From Monoplex corrugatus (taxonomy: Eukaryota; Mollusca; Gastropoda; Littorinimorpha; Ranellidae), in assembly GCA_030674185.1 (NCBI GenBank), contig CM060312.1:33756313-33820312 (forward strand): a stretch of DNA of 64,000 nucleotides, in the 5' to 3' direction. The notes beneath the pieces were generated by a model. That model made no database searches, was not told where the DNA came from, and saw only the letters and a program-made list of their open reading frames with translations. The position numbers and the translations under genes are program-made. Of the stretch, positions 1-21,445 are shown one piece after another. How positions within the stretch are numbered: position 1 is the stretch's first letter; each line of letters opens with the position of its first letter.

Positions 1-30
1 TTCTCTCTGTCTCTCTCTCTTCTCTCTGTC

Positions 31-75
<45 letters not shown>

Positions 76-120
76 TTCACACACACACGCACACGCGTGC
101 CGTGTTCACGCCATGAAATT
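1..120. repeat. CT-rich low-complexity tract followed by short CA/CG run
   Basis: The first ~75 bases are almost pure C/T with CTCT and TCTG units, followed by a short CACACACG run. Simple sequence only; no coding potential is visible. Confidence 0.9.
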
Positions 121-599
121 ACACGACACACGCATGCAAAAAAAAAGACATTTTGTACCTGGACGCATCAAACCTGGGACTTATCGAAACTATCCGGTAT
201 ACTCAGCCCTATCGGTGTATTTCGTTGAAAACAGCATACACAACAATGTCTACAAAATCTAAAGTTTTACGTTTCAACGTTTTGCTTCGGAAGATTGTAA
301 ATGTGTACACAATGAAAATGAAAAGGTCGCAATTAAGTTAGAAATGCATTTATCTAAAATTCCTTGATATAATTTGACCTCCCTATCCCGACCTACTTTT
401 GGTTTCGTGTGCTTTTACAGCGAACGGTGATACATTTGTTTGCACCTCCAATAAATTATTCAAAGCCAGTTCATCATTTCGATAGACAGTCCTATTTCGA
501 TCTAATGTGCACTAAGGAAAATATATTTTTAATTCATTCTATATGAATATGTCTGTGATGTTTCTAAAATGGAAGGAATGTATACAAAATATATAGTGG
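121..599. other. AT-rich sequence with nothing recognised
   Basis: No long open frame, splice-like exon, repeat unit or RNA gene was recognised here. The short open frame at 153-341 has no family resemblance and looks like chance. Confidence 0.5.
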
Positions 600-1360
600 T
601 CTCGCCTATCACATGTCGGCGTCACCGGGTTCGATGCTGGCCGATACACATTTTGACACCACCATCTCTCTCCAGGCCGCTCTGTCTTGACTTCTGCGGA
701 CAATTTCTTGAATATTTAGGCCACTGATGTTGGTTATGTTCTCGATGTATGAGATTGGAGGTCTGTCTTTCTTCCTTTTTACTACTATATTTCCTTGAAA
801 GATGATAGCCACGAGGTCCTTGTTCTTTGCTGCTTGGCACATGGCCAATGTGTTTTAGTCTTTTCTTGTTAATGTCTGCTAGTGCTAGTAGTTTTCTGGT
901 GGTCATTTTCTTCCAGGGTACTTTCATAACTTCTTCTATTTAACACGTAGCAGTCTGCAGTAAAACCACATCTCTGCTGCCTCAGTTCTTCTGCAATCAG
1001 TTTTTCTCAGAGTCCACGCTTCACAGCCATGAAGCATGACTGGCCAGATCAAACATTTTAGAAGTCTAACTTTCAGGCCATTTGTTAAGCCTCCGTCTTT
1101 CCAGATGTTGTTGAGTTGTACCATCTTTTGGTTTGCCATTCCAGTTCTTATGTTGATGTCTTTGGAGCAGGTTCCATGATAAGTTTTTACAGAACCAAGA
1201 TATTTGAAATTCCTAACATTTTCTAAAGGAACTTTGTTAATTAGATATGATAGTTTTCAGTGTCTTTGCCTTTGACATGTAGCACTTTTGTTTTCTTGGC
1301 GTTCAAGTTTAGGCCAGCCTTTTTGTTTGCTGCAGTCACAAGAAATTCGGGGAAGAGCTG
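600..1360 (-). mobile_element. RTE-like non-LTR retrotransposon fragment, C-terminal part of the reverse transcriptase ORF (broken)
   Basis: Reading the minus strand from about 1360 down to 600 gives, across at least two frame breaks, segments typical of endonuclease-reverse transcriptase proteins of the RTE type. First comes a stretch ending in an AKKTKVLHV-like motif, then NIWKDGGLTNGLKVRLLK, then PVMLHGCEAWTLRK and TEAAEMWFYCRLLR. The C-terminal tail follows in another frame, with ISYIENI, QEIVRRSQDRAAWREMVVS and a terminal PGDAD. The stop after RLLRVK and the frame changes mean the copy is dead. Clade assignment is from remembered family motifs and could be a sister clade. Confidence 0.8.
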
Positions 1361-1689
1361 GACAGCAGAATAGAAGTCTCCCTCAAGCAAATATTTCGTC
1401 TCTAAACTCCTTACACTTTTAAGGGAACTGGCTGCATCCAGGTCATGAGTTCTGGATGCTGATATGCTGTCACCAACTTTTATTGAATTGAAGCTTCTTC
1501 AAGGTCAGAGTGACTTTAAGAAGTACAAAATCTGAGTTCCGTTTCTTATACGCTAGATAGGTCAGGTTTCCGCAAGGTACAACCTTCAGACAGGTTGATA
1601 AGTTTAAATACATGTATCTGTGAACGGTCATCTCACCAGACGGCAGATGCAAATCAGAAATAGCCAGCAGAATCAGCCAAGCCAAAACA

Positions 1690-2285
1690 GCATTCAATAC
1701 GATGAAAAGCATTCTTACCAACAAATGCCTATCAATTAACATCAGGAAGACAATCAACAAGCAAAGCCAGAACAAGATTGAGGCAGCCGAGATGTGGTTT
1801 CCAAGAAGAATGTTGAGTTGCATGGACAGCAAAGAAAACAAACGAGATAGTCTTGATGGAGGCAGACACAAGAAGATCGTAGATAAGAAAGATTAAGAAA
1901 AGACGGGCAACATTTATAGGCCATTGTATGAGGAAAAGGAAACTAGAGCACCTGGTCACAACAGGAAAGCTGGAGGGAAAGAGAGCACCAGTTGAGTTGA
2001 GTTAGTTTTAAAATCCAACCACTCTTAGAGTATAATGAGGACTAGCGAAAAATTTTTTTGAAGCCTTCAATAATTTCGATGCTTTATTCGGTTCTCCGAT
2101 CCACCCTGGATGGCAATCGAATGGGTGAATGGTAGACCCAGGGAGAAAATATTGGACAGATTTGCAGGGTGGCTGAGGACAGAGAGGGTGGAAGATGTGT
2201 TTGCGGCAAAAAGGGATAGATACATATAGAGGGCCATGATCGTCAACGCCATGCGGCAGGGCACTTGATGATGATGATGACTTTA
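1690..2285 (+). mobile_element. RTE-like retrotransposon 3' fragment with (GAT)n tail
   Basis: The plus strand encodes broken pieces of the same C-terminal region: QNKIEAAEMWFPRRML, then DSLDGGRHKKIVDKKD, a [14 protein letters not shown] segment and, after frame breaks, a WRAMIVNAMRQG-like ending just before a short GATGATGATGA tail at ~2268-2280. The 3' tail and the gene-end peptide recur at 2945-3420, 35370-35715 and 59840-60390, which defines a local family. There are several in-frame stops, so it is a pseudo-element. Confidence 0.8.
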
Positions 2286-2529
2286 GGTAGGCCTACTTTT
2301 CTTTGTTCCACTAGCAGCAAGCGTGACTAAATATTCATTCAGTAAGACCAGGCAGCACTTTTTTCTTGCCCTCGCCACTCGCTATCTCGCCATCTCGCCA
2401 TCTCGCCACCTCAGTGCAAGCTTGCTTGCGTATAAGAAACAGGCCACTTGGATTTTTTCGTTGAAAGCGATGAACCTCAAATTGATTTTTTGTTAGTTGT
2501 TTTTGATTGGACAAATTTGACCTTACTCA

Positions 2530-2644
2530 AAAACACACACACACACACGCACCCACATACACGCGTGCGCGCGCACACACACATGCACACCCACACACAC
2601 ACACACACACTCACACACACAGTCACACACACATACATACACAT

Positions 2645-2712
<68 letters not shown>
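2530..2712. repeat. (CA)n microsatellite, imperfect
   Basis: An AC-dinucleotide tract with scattered G and T interruptions, pure from about 2650 to 2710. The apparent open frames across it (His-Thr or Cys-Val repeats) are artefacts of dinucleotide periodicity. Confidence 0.97.
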
Positions 2713-2713
<1 letters not shown>

Positions 2714-2944
2714 TGTATGCAGAGTCATTGTACATGCATAAACAATCAAAACCGCCATTGTGGAAATAGCCAAACTGTACACATGAGTCCTTTTTTTATA
2801 TTGAAGGCCGTGAAGACATTTGTACGAACAGCAACATTACCATGAAACTAATGAAGTAAACAGAATTTTTTTCTTCTGATTTCATTAGTGCCCTGAATTG
2901 GATTGATGAATGTCAAAGTTTGGATGAATGCCATAATTTCGAGG

Positions 2945-3420
2945 TCATCATCATCATGTGCCCTGTCACATGGCGTTGGCGATCATGGCCCTCCATACAA
3001 ATCTATCCCTTGTCGCTGCAAATACATCTCCCACCCTCTCTGTCCCTGCCACTCTGCAAGTCTGTCCAATATTTTCTCCCTGGGACCTGGTGTTCTTTAT
3101 CCCTCCAGCTTTCCTGTTGTAACCAGGTGCTCTCATTTCTTTGATGATTTATTAATGAAGAAGATCAGGCAAAAACCAAGCAGCAGTTATAGGGCATTTT
3201 ACGAGGCAAGAGGGATTTTAGCACCTAGTCAAAACAGGAGAGTCAGAGGGAAAAAGGGCATCAGGTGGGCCCAGCGAGAAAACATTAGTTTTGCAAAGTG
3301 GGTGGGGACAATAAGGGTAGGAGATATACTAGCAGCAATAAAACATAGATTCATATGGAGGGCTATGATCACCAATGAAACGCGAGAAGACACGTGATGT
3401 TGCTAATGATGATGAAGAAG
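2945..3420. mobile_element. Two RTE-like 3' ends in head-to-head inverted arrangement
   Basis: 2945-3160 reads as the family 3' end on the minus strand, starting with the ATC-rich tail and the complement of the WRAMI peptide. 3160-3420 reads as the same 3' end on the plus strand and ends in GATGATGAAG. The two arms are reverse complements of the same family sequence but have diverged considerably by eye. This looks like two old copies, or one inverted duplication, and not a fresh hairpin. The long plus-strand frame 2903-3397 is produced by this arrangement and is not a gene. Confidence 0.75.
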
Positions 3421-3710
3421 ACGCCCTTAGAGCGCGGCAGTTTGAACAGACACCTCAAGGTTCCATGGTAAAGAAATGCCATAACTAGCCTGAACATAGA
3501 CTTAGTCACCTTGTTTTAAGATTCTGTAAAGGTAAAGGCTGTATCATAACTATCGATCGAAGTCGTCTCAGTATCATGTCAGTGTGTGCAGTAAATCTTT
3601 GCAATATAATATAATTATAATATAACCGAATGCGTTGCGTTGTGTATACGCGCAGTTTTATGGAGGTTTACGTCGAAGGGAGATAATGCCAGTCGCAAGT
3701 TCAAGCGAAG
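3421..3710 (+). promoter_or_regulatory. Putative UXT promoter and 5' leader
   Basis: This is the non-repetitive interval directly upstream of the UXT start codon. It becomes CpG-containing from ~3620 (TGCGTTGCG, ACGCGCAG, ACGTCGAAG). No TATA box is convincing; the TATAATATAATTATAAT run at ~3605-3625 is simple AT sequence. The transcription start is unknown. Two short upstream ATG frames lie at its right end. Confidence 0.45.
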
Positions 3711-14647
<10,937 letters not shown>

Positions 14648-14682
14648 TATTAAAGTATGAGGAGGATGTGTGTATGAGAGAC

Positions 14683-14689
<7 letters not shown>

Positions 14690-14729
<40 letters not shown>

Positions 14730-14800
14730 CTGTATGACAGACGCTGTGTGTGTGTGTGTGTGTGTGTTGTGTGTGTGGTGTGTGTGTGTGTGTGTGCGCA
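14690..14800. repeat. (TG)n tracts in the UXT 3' UTR
   Basis: Two TG runs (14690-14727 and 14742-14796) follow the stop codon by 45 bp, so they are probably transcribed. Confidence 0.9.
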
Positions 14801-14995
14801 AGTTTTAGTACAGAGTAAATTATAAAAAAGGTATGATGTATGCATGTGCAGCATTGTGTTTGTGTGACAGAAACTGTATACAGATAGTACAGTGTATGGG
14901 GATGAGATATGTGCACAATATGGTGTGGTAAATAGCAAGATAACATGTGGATGTCTGCATATGCTCAGTGTTGAGAAAGCTTGTCATAAGCAAAG

Positions 14996-15001
14996 AATAA
15001 A
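14996..15001 (+). terminator. Candidate UXT polyadenylation signal
   Basis: AATAAA about 350 bp after the stop codon. No downstream GU-rich element is evident beyond TTTTTTTGTGTG at 15029. Experimental 3' ends are not available. Confidence 0.5.
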
Positions 15002-15084
15002 CAATGAAAAAATACAGAAGTATTCAATTTTTTTGTGTGAAGTGCAATTTCCTATTCTTCTCATTCTTTTTTTGTTTTGTTTAA

Positions 15085-15738
15085 TCCCTTTGCTGCTAAT
15101 GCTTTTGGCTGTTGAGAATGCATGGAAAGTTTCCAGGAAATCTGAAAACTTGCACCTATGATTTTTGTTCAGTCGTGTCTCCAAAACTATTACAAATTAC
15201 TCCACAAAATTAAACGAATTGAAATAGAAACGAACGAAGATTCTTTAAGTAATAATGTGATTGGAAAATATTGAACCAGGTTTTCACACAGGCATGTGGA
15301 AGAAGCTGATATTCTTCATCAGAATCGTCATCCAACTATGCTTTTGTCGGGTCAAATTCTGGGCCATTGGCGTCAAGTTCACAAAGTTCGACTTTATCAG
15401 GACCAGAATTTTCCTCATCTATTGACATCATGAAAAACTTTTTCAGTACTTCCTCAAGTGTAAACATTCATTTTTGGCTCTGCCATTGCTGCTAAATAGG
15501 ATAACTGAGTTCTCAAATAATGCTGGTAATGATGGAAGCATTTGAATTTGTCATATTTAGGAAAGAAAAAGCTCTCAGGGAAGTTGAATCTTCTAACTTA
15601 GCAGTCAGTATTTCTGCAATGCTGAATGGAACATGAACACTTCTTTGTGTGATGTGCTGTTTACATCAACACGTTGGTGATTGTGAAGTCAGTGACATAC
15701 ATGTCACATCAATAGAACAGTGAAGGGGTTACCGTTAT
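15085..15738 (-). mobile_element. Possible piggyBac-like element remnant
   Basis: The left edge reads TTTAATCCCTTTGCTGC and the right edge CAGTGAAGGGGTTACCG, so CCCTTTGC and AAGGGG face outward next to TTAA-like bases. On the minus strand at ~15440-15270 an acidic frame (MMSIDEENSGPDKVELCELD, then FDPTKA, a stop and LDDDSDEEYQLL) resembles the acidic N-terminus common in piggyBac transposases. Evidence is suggestive only. Confidence 0.35.
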
Positions 15739-16149
15739 TAAAGCAGTTCTGTGAACTGAGTTGTGAGATCATGATATATGTATATATGCCTCTGTGTTTG
15801 TGTTTGTTTGTATACATGTTGGATAAAGGCATGCATATACATGGATGTGAACTAAGCCTCTGTGTGTGCTTGTCTGTGAAAAGAATTTGTCTGTAGGACA
15901 GATAAAAAATTCTTCTGCCACAGTTTTATATATTTTACAACCGTAAAGGAAAAAGAATACGTCTGCAATTATGGAGAATAAGTCTGCTGTGCAATAATCT
16001 CAACAAGAGTGTAGGAGAGAGTATTGTATCACCTGAATTTATCAGCATCAGGAGAGTAATTTGTTAATGTTATTAATGTCTAGTTTTTGTTCAGGAAGGG
16101 TATAGACTGTTTGGTCATGCTTTTGACTTAGATAAGATGTTTTGGAGGG

Positions 16150-16365
16150 TTGTGCTTGATGTCCACTGTCCTCCAAGGTAAAGTGGAGGAAGAGAACAGA
16201 GGACGGCACCTGCATCACTTGCTAAAACATCACAAACATCAGTGCAAGAAACTCCAGGAGGTGGTCAGACTTAGCCAAGATCGAGAGTGTGGAGGCAACT
16301 TGTGGGACATCATGTGCAGCGCCAACACTGTTCCCGGTGACGCGACAGTGAGACAGTGAGGTGCT
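16150..16365 (+). mobile_element. RTE-like 3' fragment
   Basis: The frame reads GKVEEENRGRHLHHLLK, then KKLQEVVRLSQDRECGGNLW and a terminal NTVPGDATV. It parallels the QEIVRRSQDRAAW...PGDAD gene end at 600-720. Diverged and truncated. Confidence 0.65.
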
Positions 16366-16544
16366 GAGTGTGGGATTGACTTGATATGAGTTTTGATCTG
16401 ATGTGTTGGCTTGACATCCTGATACAGACTTTGTGGTCTGCTGGCTCTGAATATAAATTGTGTTCAGAGAGCATTATTTTATGACAGATATGTAACAGCT
16501 GCATACTTTTGGATATTCTGTCAGAGGTCAAAAGCCATGACAGA

Positions 16545-16880
16545 ATGTCATCTCATGGGTATCAGTTCTGCATCATGGCAAGACAGAGAAATTTGTCAAG
16601 CTGTACAACGTCTATGAGAGTTTCTCAGAGAGACTGAAAAATTAGTTGAGCTGTACAAACTGTATGAGAGTCTCTCACAGAGAGAAAAGAGACAAGCTGC
16701 ACTACCTTTATGAGAGACTTTCAGAGAGACAAAGAAATTAATCAATCTGTATGAAAGCCTTTCAGAGAGACCAACAAATTGCCCAAGCCATTTAACTTTT
16801 ATTTGAGTCGCTCAGAGAGACAGAAAAATGAGACAAGACATACAGTCTTTATGAGAGTCTCTCATTACAGTTGTGTGGGC
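16545..16880 (+). repeat. Minisatellite of ~60-65 bp units around TATGAGAGTCTCTCAGAGAG
   Basis: About five diverged units; each has a TGTACAA..T(C/G)TATGAGAG core followed by a palindromic TCTCTCAGAGAGA and an AAAATTA-type spacer. Clear by eye, but unit lengths vary. Confidence 0.75.
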
Positions 16881-17149
16881 ACTTTTTTGAATGGATGTGA
16901 CTGAAAAGACGTTACTCATTTGTGAGTGTTTGTTGGGCCTAATGTATGACCAGATTTGGTCAAGACCTATCCAGAACCAAGCAACAAATCTTTAACTGAA
17001 CATGTTCAGTCTGAGTTGCCAGTGTTTACTTGGATATTTATAATTGATGAAGTTTTTTTCCCACAAGCAAATGCAGAGTATTGTTTTTTGATAGCTAGGC
17101 AATGCATATGCAGTGCTTGAGATAAATCTTTTTTTTCTTCTTCTATTTT

Positions 17150-17612
17150 TACTCCCCCGTGAAGATGCCAGGGGTTCTTCCAGTGTAAGTAGTATCCCCA
17201 CCTTCTGGAAATTCTGTGCTAGAAATGTCCTCTTCTGGCACTATCTCTGTTTCTGCCTTGTTCCTTTGCTTTCTGTCATTTCTTCCTATTGTTTTCTGCC
17301 TTACTGGTCTGTTTACCTGTCTGAATTTGATAAAGTCTTACGTACTTTCTCTTAGGATTGATAATTGTGTACACATATAAAGTGCATTTTTGGCTTTAAA
17401 TTTGTATTCAGGTATGTTTTTTTTACATCCCTTATGTGATAAATTGGACAGAGTGGTCAATGCCAGGGGCATCTCCTTAGATTATATGCGTGAATGCAGT
17501 TATACTTAATTTTCTTTTCCCTTTTTTTCCTGTTGATGTGTTCTGTATGTTTTGGAATGGTTATAGCCCTGAATGGCTCTTAACAGTCAGCTGGGCTTTA
17601 AACGAAAATAAC
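17150..17612 (+). repeat. Dispersed repeat family A, copy 2
   Basis: From GAAGATGCCAGGGG to CAGTCAGCTGGGCTTTAAAC. It has the same landmarks as the 7715 copy, with an internal deletion around the GCTTTAGTGTCC region. Confidence 0.8.
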
Positions 17613-18328
17613 AGTTTTTCTTCTTTTGTTTGTCTGCTTTTACCATCTTGTGTGTCATGAGCAGAAAAGAGTTGACGTTCAGCAAGCAAACTGGAAAGCT
17701 TGAAGAGGCCCTCCTACGTCTGCCTTTTGCAGATCCATATAATTTTTTTTGTATGCTTATTGGCCCATGTGGTGGAATTGTACTCTGTGCAATGACAAAG
17801 ACCAAGGACAATCACATGTTTTTTGATGAATATAATGGCGACCATGTTGTTCCCACTCTTTTTCTGGTCTTGATGTCAGCTATTCTCTAACACATCTCAA
17901 AGGTGGGGCATGGTCAGGGTCCAGGTGTGGCACTGGTATGTTATGGTAGGAATGGGTATGGAATTAATCAGTATCATCCCGTCCGTTTAAAATGAGCTTG
18001 GAGAGACACATACTTGGAGCATTCTCAGTCAGTGAGAAAGAGAGATGTCACGCGTTCTGAGGTGCAACGTCATGCATTTTGAGGTGTAAATATAAACAAA
18101 GACTGAAACAAGTTTTCTTTCTGTTTATTGAGGATTTTTCTTTCCCAGAAGGAACTCCTGCACTTGAGCACTGAGTTTCAACTATTAAAGTCTACCAAAT
18201 CTGTCAGCGATGGTCATCTCATCTATTTCAAAATGAACACATTCCTATGCATGGTCTTGATACAGAAGAATGACTAGTACTCAATTCTATATCAAACACA
18301 AAGCTAACACTGTAAGAATGATCGGCAT
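17613..18328. other. Unassigned intergenic sequence
   Basis: No convincing exon. The frame 17630-17890 (MSAFTILCVMSRKEL...) has no recognised relative and no clear splice context. A ~45-bp segment, 18283-18328, is repeated at 19300-19346. Confidence 0.4.
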
Positions 18329-19261
18329 TAGGCTACGTTCATACTGGCACTCACGACTGTAGTGCGAACGGAAAAAAACGTGTAGCGTGAGAAAAGGTGT
18401 TCATGCTTATCAGCACGTTTTCCGTCCTTGAGGAAGAAGGGAGGCTAGCGTTGTTTATCTTTCTGGTAAACATGGCACAGACGGGGCGACAGAAACTGAT
18501 TTTGTGGTGGTGGTGGAAGAGAAGAAACCTGAAACATCGAAAACTCGCCGTTTTTCTGTGCACCACAGACCTATAATAAATCGCACGCTTTACAAATGCA
18601 CTCAAACAACCCATTCACAAATACACATAATACTCATGAACAAACACCGGCCCAGTGCACACAGACACAGAAAAACCGACAGACACACAGACACAGACAC
18701 ACACTCACACACACACACACACAATCACACAACAACATAACACACAAGCAAACACACAATCACACACACATGCATCACACACACACACACACACACACAA
18801 TCTCCTCCAATTTCTTTTGCAATGTTGTTCCATGCCTCGGCGATCATGTCTGTTGAAATGATTTCTGTCAGACTTGTTCCAAAGGGAAAAGGGTCGAGTC
18901 CTGACTTCGGAAATCAGCTTCTCGTCTTCCATCTTTTGTTAAAAATGACTGAAAATTTAAGCACAGTACAGTCTCTTGACCCGCACACACGTACAGAAGC
19001 GTTTCAATATGAACGCGCAGAGGATGGCCAGTGATAAAAAAAGAAGGGTTGGCCTCGAGGTCACGACTTCTGTCCATCCGCGCGCACGACTGAAGTGTAG
19101 CATGCACGTACGACTTTTTTGGCGGGTGTGGTCGTGTATGCGTGTCTGTGGCAGTATGAACATCTTCAGCAGCGCAAGTAAAATAAAGAGGAATTTTTCC
19201 CACCAGCACGATTTTTGTCTGTCCGCACGACAGTCGTGAGTGGCAGTATGAACGTACCCTA
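18329..19261. mobile_element. DNA transposon with long terminal inverted repeats, non-autonomous (~0.93 kb)
   Basis: The left end reads TAGGCTACGTTCATACTG then GCACTCACGACTG. The right end is its reverse complement, reading inward TAGGGTACGTTCATACTG then CCACTCACGACTG. The match extends about 35 bp with few mismatches. TA is present at both outer edges, consistent with a TA target duplication, although the superfamily cannot be fixed. The interior has a CA-rich block (18690-18800) and no transposase. Its CpG content is much higher than the flanks. Confidence 0.8.
18690..18800. repeat. (CA)n block inside the DNA transposon
   Basis: Imperfect CACACA with CACAATCACACAACAAC interruptions. Confidence 0.85.
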
Positions 19262-19479
19262 CTCTGGGCAATAAAAAGAAGGGAACCTGATATTGCAGTC
19301 TATATCAAACACAAAGCCAACACCATAAGAATGAACGGCACATTAAAGCGCATAGTAGGAAGACTGATTGTTGAGTCATCATCAAGTTACTAAAATGAAC
19401 TTGAGAACAGAAACTTGAGTTTGCCAGTTTCACTGAAAAGTTGACAGTATGTCACTATCACCTTGAATCACAGTAACAA

Positions 19480-19880
19480 AGAAATAACAACAACAACAAT
19501 AATAATGATAACAACAACAACAACAACAATGACATTTATAAGGCGCCAAATCCTGATTCAAGAATCAAACCAAGGCAGGCACTCTCATTCACCAAAGCAC
19601 ATCCTACAGCAACGACTAAAATAACAATGACATTCAATCTTGACACAAGAATCAAAGCAAAACGTGCACTCTCACCATTCATCAAAGCAATCACCCAACA
19701 AAGACCCAAACTCCAGGGCATGAAGCACATGGAAACTTTAGGGGAAGACAGGGGGGAACAGAGTGAACATGTAGAGGGGGAAATCACGCTGGGCAAAAAG
19801 TACGTCTTCAAGCTAGACTTGAAGGAAGACACAGTGTGTAACTGTTGAACAGATGGAGGAAGATCATTTCGGTAGTAGAG
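19480..19880 (-). mobile_element. CR1/L2-like LINE 3' end with AAC/AAT tail
   Basis: On the minus strand a segment at ~19880-19780 reads YYRNDLPPSVQQLHTVSSFK then SSLKTYFL, the standard C-terminal motif (WN.LP..LR...S...FK..LKT.LF) of CR1/L2-type reverse transcriptases. The 3' UTR follows, ending GGCGCCTTATAAATGTCATT and a (GTT)n/(ATT)n tail, seen on the plus strand as ACAACAAC at 19487-19532. Confidence 0.75.
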
Positions 19881-20560
19881 CCAGACACAGAAAAAGGCAA
19901 CTGACTGTGGTACATTTATATTGAGGAATTTGTAGACAACTAGTATCAGAAGCAGAGCAGAGAGGTCAGGCTGCGGTGTACATTTGGATGTGGTCACAAA
20001 GATAAATAGGTGCAGATGAGTTAAAGTAAGGAACATGGGATAAATAATACATCACACGTAGGCCTATAACAATGAGAAAGTTATCTTGAGAAGGAAAACA
20101 ATGAACTCTTGCAGTTAATAAATTGCACATTCACTGGCAGTAATGCACCAACTCTTCTACATTGAAATCTTATGTATCATTGATTGCTACACAAAAATTA
20201 AAGACAACAACATAAACATAAAAACAAGAGCATAAGCTACGTGTGATGAATGATATCTTGTAATCGGGAAAATGGAATGTAGAAACGAATGCAGCATCAC
20301 ACTGTTGTATATTGCAAAAGTGTGTAGTTGTTCACTGTTGTGTATCCCACAAATTCAGTGTAAGCATGAACATGACAAATACATATGACAGCAATGAGAC
20401 ATGACTTTCAGCAGATTCATAAAACTAGGTGCTAAAGATTTTAATTTGTCACATTTAAAAAGACGCATTCAGTTAACAAATTTTCTTCTTCTTCTTTTGT
20501 TTCAAAACCATAGTCGAATAATACTACAGCTGTTAAAAACAAAAAAATTTTAAAACGTTG
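19881..20560. other. Intergenic interval between the convergent genes
   Basis: No exon, tandem array or clear element was recognised. The midpoint between the UXT and ALDH5A1 3' ends lies nearby. Confidence 0.45.
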
Positions 20561-21239
20561 AAAATCACTTTACAAGCATTTATTATGAAACCAAAATTGC
20601 ATGCGTATTTCCTTCAAAATATTTACACACAACGTAAGCAGAAAATATCTTTGTTAACAATTAGCACCAGTAATAACAACAATACCTTTTCATCTGTTTA
20701 ATTGTGGCATCTTTTCAAGACTATATGGAACATTCTGTTTACACGACAGTATTTTTTACTGCACAGTTGAGCAGAATTACTGTAACTCTTTGGGTTACTG
20801 AGTTGTCCACAACCGCTTGCATGGTATGTCAAACACCATACTCTGAAAGGAAGACTAGGATGATTTCCCTGGTAAATCACAACCTTGATCTATAATCACA
20901 TTCTTCCATTATTTTTCTTTCAAACTGTAGTAAATGAAATAAGAAATAAAAAGCATATTCAAAGTTTTTAAGTAAACAAAATGAAAAACTTTCAACACCA
21001 AAGAAAAAAACCCCTGTAGTATAAGGCCGAACCCAAAATCTAAAGTTGGTTTATAGAACTTGATATAAAAAGTTACACAATACTGAAAACTACTACGGTA
21101 CAATTCATAAATGAACTGGATAAATCCTGGCATTTATCACATAATTTGTTTTTTAGCTAGGGTCATGAACCCTTTCCACAATTTACCATTTTACTGTCTT
21201 TTTACAAGACTAGTACTGGCCAAGCACCAATACACAAAA
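20560..21239 (-). other. ALDH5A1: Putative ALDH5A1 3' UTR
   Basis: The unique sequence after the stop codon contains one good minus-strand polyadenylation hexamer, AATAAA at 20584-20579 (TTTATT on the plus strand). This would give a 3' UTR of about 0.66-0.68 kb. Confidence 0.45.
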
Positions 21240-21445
21240 TCAAATTCCACCCATGCACACATACTTGATTTCCATGTACTCATCAAGTCCATACTTTCCT
21301 CCCTCCCTTCCCAGACCGGACTCCTTCACTCCTCCAAAGGGGGCTTCGGGGCTAGAAATTAGGCCTTCGTTTGCTCCAATCAGCCCATACTCCAGCTTCT
21401 CTGCCACTCGCCAGATTTGGCCGATGTCTCCAGAGTAGAAGTAGC
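21240..21445 (-). CDS. ALDH5A1: ALDH5A1 last coding exon (E11) with stop
   Basis: 206 nt after a CTCCATTTCAG acceptor. It completes Gly and reads [20 protein letters not shown], then [40 protein letters not shown] and YVCMGGI plus TGA. The E..FGG.K.SG.GREG motif is diagnostic of the ALDH5 C-terminus. Confidence 0.97.

Noticed and set aside
2448..2845. Long His/Thr- or Cys/Val-rich open frames on both strands
   Set aside because: They are frames through a (CA)n microsatellite; the same artefact occurs at 8656-9184, 30799-31482, 47687-48376, 54789-55214 and 57524-58008.
2903..3397. 164-codon plus-strand gene upstream of UXT
   Set aside because: The frame spans two inverted retrotransposon ends; its C-terminal part is the family's AKWVGTIRVGDI...WRAMI tail.
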